From NCBI GenBank assembly GCA_000585055.1, contig JEMX01000078.1:1-64000 (forward strand): a stretch of 64,000 bases of DNA, given 5' to 3'. Below are positions 24,490 through 35,156 of this stretch, piece by piece. The translations under genes and the position numbers were made by a program. Each line of letters opens with the position of its first letter. Positions within the stretch are counted from its first letter, which is position 1. The DNA is from Candidatus Accumulibacter appositus (GTDB lineage: Bacteria > Pseudomonadota > Gammaproteobacteria > Burkholderiales > Rhodocyclaceae). Under the pieces are notes generated by a model. That model was not told the DNA's origin, made no database searches, and worked only from the letters and a program-made list of their open reading frames with translations.

Positions 24490-26594
24490 TGCCGCCTGCG
24501 GACGAGATCGACGCGCCGCCAGCGATCAGGAGCCGCCTGCACAAGCTCGGTATCGAGCGGCGCGAAGACCTCGTTTTGCACCTGCCCCTGCGCTACGAGG
24601 ATGAGACGCGCGTCACGGCCCTTGCCGAGGCGCCGCTGGGAGTGCCGCTGCAGATCGAGGCGCTGGTCGGCGATGTCGCGATCAGCATGGCACCGCGCCG
24701 CCAGCTGCTGGTCACCGTCAGCGACGCCTGTGATGTTGCCGATGCCCCTTCGGACACTGACGAGAAAAACCTCCTCCGCCTGCGCTTTCTGAGTTTCTAC
24801 GGCAGCCAGCAGAGGGCTTTCGAGAACGCGCGTCAAAACCGGCTGCGGCTGCGCATCTTCGGCGAGATCCGTGACGGCTTCCTCGGGCTCGAGATGGTGC
24901 ATCCACGTTACCGCATCCTGAGCACTCTGAACGCTCTGAGCGCAGCGACCACCGATGAGGCACTGCCGCAGTCGCTGACCCCCGTCTATCCGACGACCGC
25001 CGGGCTGGCGCAGGGGGTCTTGCGTAAACTCATTGCACGAGCCATGCGCGCGGTCGATCTCAGCGAGCTCCTCGACGCCAACTGGTGCGCGGCGCATCGC
25101 CTGCCTGCCCTGGCAGCGGCGCTGGGCTTGTTGCATTCGCCACCGCCCGAGCTTGCCGCAGTCACGCTGCAGAGTCGCAGCCATCCGGCCTGGCGGCGAA
25201 TCAAGTTCGACGAGCTAATGGCGCAGCAGCTGTCCTTGCGGCGGGCCTATCTGGCGCGCCGGCGCAAGGGCGCTCCGTTGCTGCTCGCCGCCGGGCGCCT
25301 GGCGGCGAGTCTGCTGGCGGCACTGCCATTTGCGCTGACCGATGCGCAGCAGCGCGTTGCCGGCGAAATTGGCGGCGACCTCGAGCAACCGTTTCCGATG
25401 CAGCGCCTGCTGCAGGGCGACGTCGGCTGTGGCAAGACGATCGTCGCCGCCATGGCCATCTGTCAGACCATCGAGGCCGGTTATCAGGCGGCTCTCATGG
25501 CCCCGACCGAAATTCTCGCCGAGCAGCACTTCCTCAAGCTGCGCGCCTGGCTGGAGCCACTGGGTGTCGAGGTGGTGTGCCTCTCGGGTCGTCTCGGCGC
25601 CAGGAGCCGGCGGGCGCTGCGCCAACAGGCGGCGACGAGTGCGCAGCTGGTCGTCGGAACACATGCCCTGATCCAGGAAGGCCTGGATTTTGCCCGCCTC
25701 GGTCTGGCGATCATCGACGAACAGCATCGTTTCGGCGTCGTACAGCGGCTCGACTTGCGGCGCAAAGGGGGCAATCCGCACCAGCTGATGATGTCCGCAA
25801 CACCGATTCCGCGCACCCTGGCGATGAGTTACTACGCCGATCTCGATGTTTCTCTGATCGACGAAATGCCGGCTGGTCGCTCGCCGGTGCGCACCCGGCT
25901 ATTCTCGGATGCGCGCCGTGAGGAAGTGACTGCCGCCGTGCGCGGCGTGGTTGCTGCCGGGCGACAGGCTTACTGGGTTTGCCCCTTGATCGAAGAATCG
26001 GCAAAGCTGCAGCTGCAGGCGGCCCTTGATACGTACACGGCTTTGCTCGGCGAACTGGCCGGTCTGCGCATTGGCCTGGTTCACGGCCGCCTGAGCGGTA
26101 CCGAGAAAGCAGCAGTGATGGCCGCGTTTGTTGCTGGCCAGATCGACGTGCTGGTGGCGACGACGGTCATCGAAGTCGGCGTCGACGTGGCCAACGCCAG
26201 CCTGATGGTCATCGAACACGCCGAGCGCTTCGGGCTCGCGCAGCTGCATCAGTTACGCGGACGCGTCGGGCGCGGCACGCATGATTCGCTTTGCGTCCTG
26301 CTCTATCAGCAGCCGTTGTCGGCAATGGCACGGGCGCGCCTGAAGATCATTTTCGAGCACACGGACGGTTTCGAGATCGCTCGCCAGGACCTTCGTCTGC
26401 GTGGCCCCGGTGAGTTCGTCGGCAGCCGCCAATCGGGCGTGCCGCTGCTCCGCTATGCCGACCTCGAAGCCGATGCCGACCTCGTCGAGCTGGCACGGGA
26501 GATGGCAGTACAGCTACTGCGCAACGATCCCGCGTGCGCCGAACGCCATCTCCGGCGCTGGCTGGGAAATCGCGACGAGTTGCTGAAAGCCTGA
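24489..26594 (+). CDS. recG: ATP-dependent DNA helicase RecG
   Basis: RecG reverses stalled replication forks and branch-migrates recombination intermediates. The 701 aa protein has the wedge/OB domain in the first ~220 residues, then the SF2 helicase: Walker A LLQGDVGCGKTIVAAMA, MAPTEILAEQHFLKL, the DEQH box IIDEQHRFGVVQR, SATPIPRT, the VATTVIEVGVDVANA segment and the RGRVGRG motif VI. Its start overlaps the ridA stop. Confidence 0.95.
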   Translation: MPPADEIDAPPAIRSRLHKLGIERREDLVLHLPLRYEDETRVTALAEAPLGVPLQIEALVGDVAISMAPRRQLLVTVSDACDVADAPSDTDEKNLLRLRFLSFYGSQQRAFENARQNRLRLRIFGEIRDGFLGLEMVHPRYRILSTLNALSAATTDEALPQSLTPVYPTTAGLAQGVLRKLIARAMRAVDLSELLDANWCAAHRLPALAAALGLLHSPPPELAAVTLQSRSHPAWRRIKFDELMAQQLSLRRAYLARRRKGAPLLLAAGRLAASLLAALPFALTDAQQRVAGEIGGDLEQPFPMQRLLQGDVGCGKTIVAAMAICQTIEAGYQAALMAPTEILAEQHFLKLRAWLEPLGVEVVCLSGRLGARSRRALRQQAATSAQLVVGTHALIQEGLDFARLGLAIIDEQHRFGVVQRLDLRRKGGNPHQLMMSATPIPRTLAMSYYADLDVSLIDEMPAGRSPVRTRLFSDARREEVTAAVRGVVAAGRQAYWVCPLIEESAKLQLQAALDTYTALLGELAGLRIGLVHGRLSGTEKAAVMAAFVAGQIDVLVATTVIEVGVDVANASLMVIEHAERFGLAQLHQLRGRVGRGTHDSLCVLLYQQPLSAMARARLKIIFEHTDGFEIARQDLRLRGPGEFVGSRQSGVPLLRYADLEADADLVELAREMAVQLLRNDPACAERHLRRWLGNRDELLKA

Positions 26595-26671
26595 AGCGCG
26601 AGGCGCGGGCAGTGTCCCGGTCGGCGTGGCTTCATGCTTCTCTCCCTCCGTGGCGCAGCCCTTGCTCGTCT

Positions 26672-28312
26672 TCAGGTGACACGAAAATAGGCGACCACTT
26701 CACGCAAGCGGTTGGCGAGGCCGTTGAGGGCGCTCGCCGACTCGGCATTGCTGTGCATGGTGGCATTTGTTTCCTCGGTCATCGAGGCGATGTTCTGCAC
26801 GTGCCCGGCGATGTCGTTGGCCACCGTCGCCTGTTCGCGGGTGGCGGTCGCCACCTGCTGCACGCGTTCGCTGGATTCATGCGCCTGCCGGTGAATCGAT
26901 TCGAGCATGTCACTGGCCTCGCGCGCCTTATCGAGGCTACGGCTCACCTGCGGAGCCGCCTCACCCATGGCGCCGACTGCCAATTCGGTATCGGCCTGGA
27001 CGCTGACCACCATGGTACTGATTTCGTTGGTGGCCTTGCTGGTCCGTTCGGCGAGCTTGCGAACTTCGTCGGCGACGACCGCGAAGCCGCGGCCCTGCTC
27101 GCCGGCGCGGGCTGCTTCGATGGCCGCATTCAGTGCCAGCAGGTTGGTCTGCTCGGCGATCTCCCTGATCACCTCGGCAATGCCGCCGATGTCGCGTGAG
27201 CGTGTTGCCAGCTGCCGTATCTGCTCCGACGAACGGGCGACGATTTCCGCGACCTTCTCGATTTCCGCAGCAGAGCTGCTGACCAGCGTGCGCCCCTGTT
27301 CGGCGCAATTGGCGGCGGCGCGGGAATTCTCGCCGGTTGCCTGCGCGTTCTGCGCGACTTCGTTGATGCTTACCGTCAGCTCTTCAATCGAAGCCGCGGT
27401 GGCCGACGTCGAGTTGGCTTGTGCCTCGGCGGCGTGGCGCGTCTCGTCGGTGGCTACTGAAATCTCGCTGGCGCTGTTGGCCAGAGCGCTGGACAACTGG
27501 TCGATCTCGGCGATGATTCCGCGCAGGCGGTTCTGCATTTGTGCGATGGAATGCAGCAGGCTGCCGCTGAGTCTTTTCTCGGTGGTCATTTCCTGGCCAA
27601 GGTCGCCGCTGGCGATGCGCAGCGCGATTGCCGATGCCTCGGCCGGTTCACCGCCCAGTTGGCGCAGTACGCTGCGCCCAATCCACATCGATACGCCGGC
27701 CAGGACGCCAATCACCAGAGCGATGATGATCAGGGCGTTGAGTGCTTCGCGAGCGAAGGCCTGGTCGACATCATCGAGATAGATGCCGGTACCGATGACC
27801 CAGCCCCACGGCTTGAAGTGGGCGGAATAGCTGAGTTTGGGGACCGCTTTGTCGCTGCCGGCTTTGGCAAAGGAATAGTCGACAATGCCTCCCTGCTCGC
27901 TGGCCTGTGCGACGCTCACCAGCTCCTGGATGAACAATTTGCCGTTCGGGTCGCGCAAGTCGGCGCCGCTCTTGCCTTCCAGCGCCGCTTTCGCCGCGTG
28001 CATCACGAACTGATGCTGGCTGTCGAGGACGAAGAAATACTCCCCGTTCGCGTAGCGCATCTGGCGCACGGTTTCGAGTGCCTGCCTTTTTGCCTCGTCT
28101 TCACTCAGTGCGCCACTCTTGGCCAGCTCGTGAAAGCGGGCAACGACGCCAGTGGCCACCTCGACCAGCGCGTGGATCTTGTCCTTGCGATCTTCCAGCA
28201 TGCCCTTGCGCAGTTCATAGAGCGAGTTCAGGCCGAGCGCGGCGAGGCCGAGCACCGCCACGACCAATACCACGACGAAGCGCGTCTTGATACTCCATTC
28301 ACCGACCTTCAT
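26672..28312 (-). CDS. Methyl-accepting chemotaxis protein with a single Cache sensor
   Basis: About 546 aa from the ATG at 28312, which has GGGAGA at good distance; starts at 28318 or 28363 are also in frame. TM1 is [17 protein letters not shown], the periplasmic sCache_2 domain is around [20 protein letters not shown] and [16 protein letters not shown], and TM2 is [22 protein letters not shown] region and a signalling domain follow, with the tip [20 protein letters not shown]. No CheW-binding pentapeptide is seen at the C-terminus. sCache_2 domains commonly sense small organic acids; the ligand here is unknown. Confidence 0.92.
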   Translation of the reverse strand: MKVGEWSIKTRFVVVLVVAVLGLAALGLNSLYELRKGMLEDRKDKIHALVEVATGVVARFHELAKSGALSEDEAKRQALETVRQMRYANGEYFFVLDSQHQFVMHAAKAALEGKSGADLRDPNGKLFIQELVSVAQASEQGGIVDYSFAKAGSDKAVPKLSYSAHFKPWGWVIGTGIYLDDVDQAFAREALNALIIIALVIGVLAGVSMWIGRSVLRQLGGEPAEASAIALRIASGDLGQEMTTEKRLSGSLLHSIAQMQNRLRGIIAEIDQLSSALANSASEISVATDETRHAAEAQANSTSATAASIEELTVSINEVAQNAQATGENSRAAANCAEQGRTLVSSSAAEIEKVAEIVARSSEQIRQLATRSRDIGGIAEVIREIAEQTNLLALNAAIEAARAGEQGRGFAVVADEVRKLAERTSKATNEISTMVVSVQADTELAVGAMGEAAPQVSRSLDKAREASDMLESIHRQAHESSERVQQVATATREQATVANDIAGHVQNIASMTEETNATMHSNAESASALNGLANRLREVVAYFRVT

Positions 28313-28591
28313 TGCCATTCTCCCGGGGTAGTTGCCGTCAAAGCGGCTTGTAGGGTGGATCATCGCCAGCCGCTGATTGGGCCATTCCTGCCGCTTGCGA
28401 ACGCTCGCGCAGGGCGGCGCCCATGTTGTTCGATGTCACGCGCTGCGCAAAGTCGCTGGCAGTCTGCTGAGGCTTGAACAGACATGTCAGCAGCAATGGA
28501 TTGCATAACTACACTATGCTAACGGCCAGCGGGCAACGAACTTTAGCGCAATTGCCTCTGCCCCTGCGGCGCGGCCAGTGCCGGGTAGCGC

Positions 28592-29161
28592 CTATCGTCG
28601 CCAGAGTCTCCGCAAGAAGGTGTCCCAGCGCAGCGACCAGCGATCGGGAAGCTCGCGAACGATCTCCAGAACATCGTCGCCCTGGTCGCTTTCCAGAATC
28701 GCGAAACGCTGCGCCCGTGCCAGATCGAGCATCGGCCTGTTGTCGGCCAGCACATGCCCGTGCATGCGCCGCAAGCCGCGCCGTGACGCTTCGCGAATCA
28801 GCGCCTTGAGGATCCGGCGTCCGATGCCCTGGCCTTGCCAGGGGTCGCCGATGAGCAGGGAAAAGGTGCAATCCGGACGCTCATCCTCGTGAACGAAGCG
28901 GCCGCCGGCAATCGGGATTTCAATTCCATCCTCGCGCCGTAAAACGACCAGCAGGTACTCCCTGGCCGGATCAATGTCGATCAGTCGGTGCACCGCATCG
29001 TCGGAGAATTCGGCGATCGAGACGAAGAAGCGGCGACGCCGGGTATCGGCCGACAGTGTGTTCAGCGACGCCTTGACCTGCGGCGCGTCGCTTGGCCGCA
29101 TTTGGCGCATTTCGAGCCGCGTTCCGTCGAGTGACTGCCAGCTTTCGACAAGGTCATTCAC
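28592..29161 (-). CDS. GNAT family N-acetyltransferase
   Basis: 189 aa with a GNAT fold. MRQMRPSDAPQVKASLNTLS is the N-terminal helix pair and the acetyl-CoA loop is IGDPWQGQGIGRRILKALIR (Q/RxxGxG/A as QGQGIG). The substrate cannot be inferred. It is divergent from pstS. Confidence 0.85.
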   Translation of the reverse strand: MNDLVESWQSLDGTRLEMRQMRPSDAPQVKASLNTLSADTRRRRFFVSIAEFSDDAVHRLIDIDPAREYLLVVLRREDGIEIPIAGGRFVHEDERPDCTFSLLIGDPWQGQGIGRRILKALIREASRRGLRRMHGHVLADNRPMLDLARAQRFAILESDQGDDVLEIVRELPDRWSLRWDTFLRRLWRR

Positions 29162-29242
29162 GGCGACGCCGCTTTCGGGGAGCGAAGAGCGAGAAACATG
29201 CTCGGCAGTATGCCTGCAATTTGCGGGCGCCGTCGAGCAGCC

Positions 29243-29260
29243 GAGTCATGGTGCTGAAAC
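29243..29260 (+). promoter_or_regulatory. Weak PHO-box-like element before pstS
   Basis: GAGTCAT, 4 bp, CTGAAAC: two half-sites with 11 bp period, each matching 5 of 7 bases of CTGTCAT. It is placed 64 bp before the pstS start. Offered only because pstS is a classic PhoB target. Confidence 0.3.
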
Positions 29261-29323
29261 ATTCGCTCCGTAAGATCAATCGCGTTGCTACTGCAGCACG
29301 AACTCTCACTCAATGGAGAAATC

Positions 29324-30352
29324 ATGATCGTTTCAAAACGCGTTTTCCTGAAGATTTCCGGCGTCGCCGCGGCCATGGCCATGGGCTTCGGGTCGATCGC
29401 TGCGCAAGCCGCCGACCTGACCGGCGCCGGCGCGACCTTCCCCTACGCGGTGTATACCAAGTGGGCCGAAGCTTACCAGGCCGCCACCGGCAAGTCGGTC
29501 AATTACCAGGGTATCGGTTCTTCCGGTGGTATCAAGCAGATCAAGGCCAAGACCGTTGATTTCGGCGGCACCGACGCGCCCTTGAGCGCAGCGGATCTGA
29601 ACGCTGCCGGCCTGGTGCAGTTCCCTTCCGTGATTGGCGCGGTGACCATTGTGCTCAATCTCCCTGGCATCTCTTCCGGGCAACTCAAGCTGGATGGTCC
29701 GACGGCTGCCAATATCTTTCGCGGTGCCATCACCAAGTGGAACGATCCTGCCATCACCAGCCTGAACCCGGATCTCAAGCTGCCGCCGACTGCGATCACC
29801 ATCGTCCACCGCTCGGACGGCTCCGGTACCACCGACGTGATGACCCGCTACTTGGCCAAGCAGTCGGCTGACTTCGTGCGCGACGTCGGTGTCGGCAAGA
29901 GTGTCAACTGGCCGGCCAATGAGATCGGTGGCAAGGGCAACCCGGGTGTCGCGGCAAACGTCCAGAAAATTGCCGGCACCATCGGCTACGTCGACTACGC
30001 CGATGCCAAAAAGAACGGTTTGGCCTTCGCCGCGCTGAAGAACAAGGCCGGAAATTTCGTGTTGCCCAGCGGCGAGGCCTTCGCGGCGGCCGCCGCCGGC
30101 GCCGATTTCAAAGTCAAGGGCATGGCACCTGACATGCTCGACCAGACGGCAAAGGAGGCCTGGCCGATCGTCAGCGCAACCTACATCCTGGCCTACGAAA
30201 AAGGTGAAGACGCTGCCAAACAGCAGGGCGTGGTGGACTTCTTCAGCTGGGCGCTGAACAAGGGCGGGACGCTGGCTGACGAGCTGGACTTTGTCCCCCT
30301 GCCGGCCAACGTGGTGGGCACCATCGAAGCCGAGATGAAGCGCATCAAGTAG
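29324..30352 (+). CDS. pstS: Phosphate ABC transporter substrate-binding protein PstS
   Basis: Periplasmic high-affinity phosphate receptor. The ATG at 29324 follows ATGGAGAAATC. A signal peptide (residues ~1-27, ending AAQA) precedes ADLTGAGATFPYAVYTKWAE. Phosphate ligands lie in GIGSSGGIKQI, FGGTDAPLSAADL and HRSDGSGTTDVMTRYL. The 342 aa length is usual. It is the first gene of pstSCAB. Confidence 0.95.
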   Translation: MIVSKRVFLKISGVAAAMAMGFGSIAAQAADLTGAGATFPYAVYTKWAEAYQAATGKSVNYQGIGSSGGIKQIKAKTVDFGGTDAPLSAADLNAAGLVQFPSVIGAVTIVLNLPGISSGQLKLDGPTAANIFRGAITKWNDPAITSLNPDLKLPPTAITIVHRSDGSGTTDVMTRYLAKQSADFVRDVGVGKSVNWPANEIGGKGNPGVAANVQKIAGTIGYVDYADAKKNGLAFAALKNKAGNFVLPSGEAFAAAAAGADFKVKGMAPDMLDQTAKEAWPIVSATYILAYEKGEDAAKQQGVVDFFSWALNKGGTLADELDFVPLPANVVGTIEAEMKRIK

Positions 30353-30466
30353 TCGTGCGGTTCGCCAGGCAATTGCGGCGGGCTTCGCAAGACGCCGCCT
30401 CGCCAGCGTCGGGGCGTCCGCGCAAGCTGTGTTAGGCGACTGAAGTCGATAGTGGGAAGGGGCGGT

Positions 30467-31477
30467 ATGGAAGAGAGCATGGCGTGGAAAACAGTGAGAA
30501 TGACTGATTCGGCAGCGCACGCGCAGGTAGATGCGTACGCTGTCCAGGTCAGGATCTTCAAACATCAGGATTCGATCTTCCACAAGCTCACTTTCCTGTT
30601 CGCCTTTCTGGTGCTGGCGGCGCTGGCCGGGATTCTGATTTCACTGGCCATCGAGGCGGCGCCCGCGTTCCGCGCCTTCGGACCCGCTTTTCTGTGGAGC
30701 GAGGCGTGGAGCGTGCCGGACGACGAGTTCGGTGCCCTGATCTCGATCTACGGCACGCTCAGCACGTCGCTCATCGCGCTGCTGATCGGGGTGCCGGTGA
30801 GCTTTGGTATCGCGCTGTTTCTCACCGAGAGTTGTCCGGGCTGGCTGCGTCGGCCGCTGGGGACGGCCATCGAATTGCTCGCCGGGGTTCCCTCGATCAT
30901 TTACGGCATCTGGGGCCTGTTTGTTTTCGCACCCTTGTTCGCCAGGAATGTTCAGCCCTGGGTGCAGGCAGGCTTTGGCGATCTGCCGGTGATCGGTGGC
31001 TGGTTCGCCGGCCCGCCGCTCGGGATCGGCATACTGTCGGCAGGCATCGTGCTGGCGCTGATGGTGATTCCCTTCATTGCCTCGGTAATGCGTGACGTCT
31101 TCGACACCGTGCCAGCGGTGCTCAAGGAATCCGCCTACGGCCTTGGTTGCACGACCTGGGAGGTGGTCTGGAACATCGTCTTGCCTTATACACGTGTCGG
31201 CGTCATCGGCGGCATCATGCTCGGCCTCGGACGCGCCCTGGGCGAGACGATGGCCGTCACCTTCGTTATCGGCAACGCCAATCGCATCGCCGGCAGCTTC
31301 TTTGCGCCGGGCAACTCGATTGCTTCGCTACTGGCCAACGAGTTCGGCGAGGCGGATCCGGGGCTGCATACCTCGTCGCTGTTTGCGCTCGGCCTGGTGC
31401 TGTTCGTCATCACCTGCGTCGTCCTCGGACTGTCGCGCTGGCTAGTCCATCGCGCCAGCGCCAGGCAGGGCGTTTGA
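30467..31477 (+). CDS. pstC: Phosphate ABC transporter permease PstC
   Basis: Inner-membrane channel subunit of the Pst importer. The ATG at 30467 has GGAAGGGGCGG before it; the upstream in-frame GTG at 30452 is less likely. TM1 is [19 protein letters not shown], and the permease EAA-loop region contains [20 protein letters not shown] and [20 protein letters not shown]. It has 336 aa and is followed 18 bp later by pstA. The gap from pstS is 114 bp without a clear terminator. Confidence 0.94.
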   Translation: MEESMAWKTVRMTDSAAHAQVDAYAVQVRIFKHQDSIFHKLTFLFAFLVLAALAGILISLAIEAAPAFRAFGPAFLWSEAWSVPDDEFGALISIYGTLSTSLIALLIGVPVSFGIALFLTESCPGWLRRPLGTAIELLAGVPSIIYGIWGLFVFAPLFARNVQPWVQAGFGDLPVIGGWFAGPPLGIGILSAGIVLALMVIPFIASVMRDVFDTVPAVLKESAYGLGCTTWEVVWNIVLPYTRVGVIGGIMLGLGRALGETMAVTFVIGNANRIAGSFFAPGNSIASLLANEFGEADPGLHTSSLFALGLVLFVITCVVLGLSRWLVHRASARQGV

Positions 31478-31495
31478 GACGCCACAGGGGCTGCA

Positions 31496-32332
31496 ATGGA
31501 ACATTATCGTCGTCGAATGTTAATCAACCGTCTCGGTATCGGCTTGTCAATGCTGGCCATGGCCTTTGGTCTGGCGGCCTTGATGTGGATACTGTGGACC
31601 CTGTTTTCGAAAGGCTTCGCCGCCCTGAGCTGGGATTTCTTTACCCAGGACACGCCGGCACCGGGTAGCGAAGGCGGTGGGCTGCGCAATGCGATCGTCG
31701 GCAGCGTCATGATTGTCGGTTTTGCGACGCTGGTGTCCACCCCGATCGGTATTCTTGCCGGCATCTATCTGGCCGAGTACGGCGACACCTCGAAGTTCGC
31801 GGCGACGACCCGCTTCGTCACCGACATCATGCTGTCGGCGCCGTCGATAGTCGTTGGTCTCTTCGTTTACGCACTGATGGTGGCGACCGTGGGTGGTTTT
31901 TCCGGCTGGGCCGGTTCGGTCGCGCTGTCCCTGATCGCCATTCCCGTCGTCGTGCGCACCACCGAGAACATGCTTAGACTGGTGCCGTCGAGTCTGCGCG
32001 AGGCGGCTTTCGCGATCGGCGCGCCGCGTTGGCAGGTGTCACTGAAAGTGACCCTGCGCTCGGTCAAGGCCGGTGTGGTGACCGGCGTCCTGCTGGCTAT
32101 CGCGCGGGTCACCGGCGAAACGGCGCCACTGCTGTTTACGGCGCTCAACAACCAGTTCTTCAGCGCTGACATGTCGGAGCCAATGGGCAATCTGCCGGTG
32201 GTCATTTTTCAGTTCGCCATGAGTCCCTACGACAACTGGATTGAGCTGGCCTGGGGCGGCGCCCTGCTGATCGCCTTGCTGGTGTTGGCGATCAATATCG
32301 GTGCGCGTGTCCTCTTTCGTCACAAGACCTGA
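31496..32332 (+). CDS. pstA: Phosphate ABC transporter permease PstA
   Basis: Second channel subunit. 278 aa with six TM helices. Motifs: SPPSVVGL-type region LSAPSIVVGLFVYALMV, the PSSLREAAFAIGAPRWQVSL EAA loop and RVTGETAPLLFTALNNQFF. The last segment binds PstB. The gap to pstB is 18 bp. Confidence 0.94.
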   Translation: MEHYRRRMLINRLGIGLSMLAMAFGLAALMWILWTLFSKGFAALSWDFFTQDTPAPGSEGGGLRNAIVGSVMIVGFATLVSTPIGILAGIYLAEYGDTSKFAATTRFVTDIMLSAPSIVVGLFVYALMVATVGGFSGWAGSVALSLIAIPVVVRTTENMLRLVPSSLREAAFAIGAPRWQVSLKVTLRSVKAGVVTGVLLAIARVTGETAPLLFTALNNQFFSADMSEPMGNLPVVIFQFAMSPYDNWIELAWGGALLIALLVLAINIGARVLFRHKT

Positions 32333-32350
32333 ACTGCGGAGCATCGAATA

Positions 32351-33142
32351 ATGTCCGAGACCTGCGACCACATGGTCCAAATCAGCGAACAAGCCATTTT
32401 GCAGGTGCGCGAACTGGATTTCTACTACGGCGACTTCAAGGGTCTGAAAGCCGTCAGTCTCGATGTCGCTCGCAACCGTGTGACCGCCTTCATCGGGCCG
32501 TCCGGTTGTGGGAAGTCTACGCTCTTGCGTGCTTTCAACCGCATGTACGATCTCTATCCGGGGCAGCGCGCCGAAGGGCAGATCGTTTTCAATGGCAAGA
32601 ACCTGCTCGACCGGAAACAGGACGTGAACCTGGTGCGGGCGAAGATCGGCATGGTTTTCCAGAAGCCGACTCCGTTTCCGATGACCATCTATGAAAACAT
32701 CGCCTTCGGTGTTCGGCTTTACGAGAAGTTCAGCAAGAGCGAACTCGACGAACGGGTGGAATGGGCGCTTAACAAGGCTGCCCTGTGGGATGAAGTCAAG
32801 GACAAGTTGCAGCAGAGCGGCCTGTCCCTTTCCGGCGGCCAGCAGCAGCGCCTATGCATCGCCCGGGCGGTGGCGGTGAAGCCCCAGATCGTGCTCCTCG
32901 ACGAACCGACCTCGGCGCTCGATCCGCTGTCCACGGCCAAGGTGGAGGAACTGATCAACGAACTCAAGAGCGAGTACTCCATCGCCATCGTCACTCACAA
33001 CATGCAACAGGCGGGCCGGATTTCCGACTACACGGCCTTCATGTACCTCGGCGAGCTTGTCGAGTTCGGCCGCACCGAAGAGTTGTTCGTGAAACCGAAG
33101 GTCAAACACACCGAGGATTACATTACCGGTCGCTTCGGTTGA
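32351..33142 (+). CDS. pstB: Phosphate ABC transporter ATP-binding protein PstB
   Basis: Cytoplasmic ATPase of the Pst importer. 263 aa with Walker [10 protein letters not shown], the family stretch [20 protein letters not shown], signature [14 protein letters not shown] and Walker [14 protein letters not shown]. No phoU gene follows, unlike many pst operons; the next genes are a metal importer. Confidence 0.96.
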   Translation: MSETCDHMVQISEQAILQVRELDFYYGDFKGLKAVSLDVARNRVTAFIGPSGCGKSTLLRAFNRMYDLYPGQRAEGQIVFNGKNLLDRKQDVNLVRAKIGMVFQKPTPFPMTIYENIAFGVRLYEKFSKSELDERVEWALNKAALWDEVKDKLQQSGLSLSGGQQQRLCIARAVAVKPQIVLLDEPTSALDPLSTAKVEELINELKSEYSIAIVTHNMQQAGRISDYTAFMYLGELVEFGRTEELFVKPKVKHTEDYITGRFG

Positions 33143-33309
33143 GCCGGCAAATCGTCGCTTGCTTGTCCGGGGTGGCGACGGCGTGCTGGCGGGCGCGAAC
33201 GCTCGCTGAGCTCGCTCAAGGCGGTTGCGTTTGGCTGGCGAACGAGGCAAGATTCGCCCTCCGCGGGAACTCAGAGTCCGCGCCCGAAAAGCCTTACCTC
33301 GCGTCGTAT

Positions 33310-33453
33310 ATGTCTCTTTCTGCAAGCCCACGCGCATCGGCAAGCGCCAAAGTCCGCAATCCGGTGCTCTGCGCCAGTGCCTTGGCGCGCCTGCTCTGGG
33401 CATTCGCTGTGCTGCTGCTGCTGTGGACGACGGTGTTCTGGGCGCTGCACTGA
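33310..33453 (+). CDS. Possible small single-pass membrane protein (47 aa)
   Basis: The 325 bp gap between pstB and the metal-ABC ATPase contains this ORF. It starts MSLSASPRASASAKVRN and ends with one strongly hydrophobic helix, ALARLLWAFAVLLLLWTTVF, then WALH. A Ser/Ala-rich head with a C-terminal membrane helix is coherent, but there is no clear ribosome-binding site and no family is recognised. It ends 14 bp before the next start. Confidence 0.4.
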   Translation: MSLSASPRASASAKVRNPVLCASALARLLWAFAVLLLLWTTVFWALH

Positions 33454-33467
33454 ACGCCGCGCCAGCG

Positions 33468-34256
33468 ATGCCCGACAAGCCTGCAATCACCTCAGCGAAC
33501 GGCCAGCCGATCCTGCGCTTCGATAATCTGACGCTTGGCTACGATCGTCATCCGGCGGTCCACCACCTGCAGGGGGAGGTTGCCGCCGGCAGCCTGCTGG
33601 CCATCGTTGGTCCCAACGGTGCTGGTAAATCGACGCTGCTCAAAGGCATTACCGGCGAACTGCGGCCCTTGCAGGGCCGCATCGAGTTGCTTGGCGTGCA
33701 GCGCCGGCAAATCGCTTATCTGACCCAGCTGACGACGCTCGACAGCAGCTTTCCGATGGTCGTTCACGACTTCGTGGCCATGGGCCTGTGGCGCGAGATC
33801 GGTGCCTTTGGCGGCCTCGACCGCGCCCGGCGCGAACGCATTGCTGCGGCCATCGACCTGGTCGGCATGACCGGCCTCGAGAGCCGTCCGATCGGTGCGC
33901 TCTCGGGCGGTCAGTTGCAGCGTGCGCATTTTGCCCGCGTCCTGCTCCAGGATGCCCCGCTGGTGCTCCTCGACGAGCCCTATGGCGCCATCGACGCGGC
34001 CAGCGTTCGCGACCTGGCGGCGCTGGTGCGACACTGGCATGGCGAAGGGCGGACGGTAATCTCCGTCCTGCACGACCTCGAGCATGTCCACCAGGAGTAC
34101 CCGGAAACGCTGCTGCTGGCTCGCGAGATCGTCGCCCGGGGCGATACCGCAACGGTGCTCAGCGACGCCAATCTGCAGCGCGCCCGGCGGATCGCCGAAG
34201 GGCGCGGCGATCACGCACACGCGCCCATCTGTCATGCCGACCAGGACGCCGGATGA
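33468..34256 (+). CDS. Metal ABC transporter ATP-binding protein (ZnuC/MntB-like)
   Basis: 262 aa from the ATG at 33468. Walker A is GPNGAGKSTLLKGI, the Q-loop AYLTQLTTLDSSFP, the signature LSGGQLQRAHFARV and Walker B LVLLDEPYGAID. The short Q-loop and this signature fit the zinc/manganese/iron importer family. Its TGA overlaps the permease ATG (ATGA). A long upstream in-frame extension to 33225 is not conserved in style and is ignored. Confidence 0.88.
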   Translation: MPDKPAITSANGQPILRFDNLTLGYDRHPAVHHLQGEVAAGSLLAIVGPNGAGKSTLLKGITGELRPLQGRIELLGVQRRQIAYLTQLTTLDSSFPMVVHDFVAMGLWREIGAFGGLDRARRERIAAAIDLVGMTGLESRPIGALSGGQLQRAHFARVLLQDAPLVLLDEPYGAIDAASVRDLAALVRHWHGEGRTVISVLHDLEHVHQEYPETLLLAREIVARGDTATVLSDANLQRARRIAEGRGDHAHAPICHADQDAG

Positions 34257-35134
34257 ACGAAACGCTGTCCAGCATTCCCTTGCTCTCGCCGTTCATCGAG
34301 TTTTCTTTCATGCGTCGGGCCTTGGCGGGTTGTCTGGCGTTGTCGCTCGGCGCGACGCCGGTCGGCGTCTTCCTGATGTTGCGTCGGATGAGTCTGGCCG
34401 GCGATGCCATGTCGCACGCCATTCTACCGGGGGCCGCGATCGGCTACCTGATTGCCGGTCTATCGCTGCCGGCGATGACCATCGGCGGCCTGGTCGCCGG
34501 TCTGGCGGTGGCCATGCTCTCCGGCGGTGTTGCTCGCAACTCGGTGATCAAGGAAGACACCAGTCTGGCGACTTTTTACCTGATCTCGCTGTCGGCCGGC
34601 GTGTTGATCATCTCGCTGCGCGGCAGCAGCGTCGACCTGCTGCATGTTCTTTTCGGCAGCGTGCTGGCGCTTGACGACGCCGCTCTGCTGCTGCTCGCAG
34701 GCTTTGCTTCGCTGTCGGTGCTGGCGCTCGCACTCGGTTTGCGCCTGTTCGTCCTCGAAGGCTGTGATCCTGCTTTTCTGGGGCGCATTAGTCGTCTCGG
34801 CCCGCTTGCGCACTATGGTTTCATGGTCCTGCTGGTGCTCAATCTGGTTGCCGGCTTTCATGCTCTGGGGACCTTGATGGCGGTCGGGATCATGATTCTG
34901 CCGGCGGCTGCGGCGCGCCTGTGGGTGTGCAATGTCGGACCGCTGCTGTTGATCGCCGTGTTAGTCGCACTGCTCGGCTCCTTCATCGGCCTGTTGCTCT
35001 CGTATCATGCGGACCTGCCGGCCGGTCCGGCGATCGTGTTGACCCTTGGCGGCCTCTATCTGCTCTCGCTGCTCGCCGCTCCGCTTGGGCCCCTGGCCAG
35101 TCGTTGGCGGTCGGGTTGGCACTTTGAACGCTGA
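34253..35134 (+). CDS. Metal ABC transporter permease (ZnuB-like)
   Basis: 293 aa with about eight hydrophobic helices. ABC-3 family features are MLRRMSLAGDAMSHAILPGAA, SVIKEDTSLATFYLISLSAG in essence and GTLMAVGIMILPAAAARLW. It overlaps the ATPase gene by 4 bp and is followed 22 bp later by the binding protein, forming a three-gene operon. Confidence 0.88.
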   Translation: MNETLSSIPLLSPFIEFSFMRRALAGCLALSLGATPVGVFLMLRRMSLAGDAMSHAILPGAAIGYLIAGLSLPAMTIGGLVAGLAVAMLSGGVARNSVIKEDTSLATFYLISLSAGVLIISLRGSSVDLLHVLFGSVLALDDAALLLLAGFASLSVLALALGLRLFVLEGCDPAFLGRISRLGPLAHYGFMVLLVLNLVAGFHALGTLMAVGIMILPAAAARLWVCNVGPLLLIAVLVALLGSFIGLLLSYHADLPAGPAIVLTLGGLYLLSLLAAPLGPLASRWRSGWHFER

Positions 35135-35156
35135 GTCGACCTCGCGGGGAAAAACG

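Noticed and set aside
33225..33467. N-terminal extension of the metal-ABC ATPase
   Set aside because: ATPases of this family start near the first beta strand; the extension is Arg-rich and unlike any domain.
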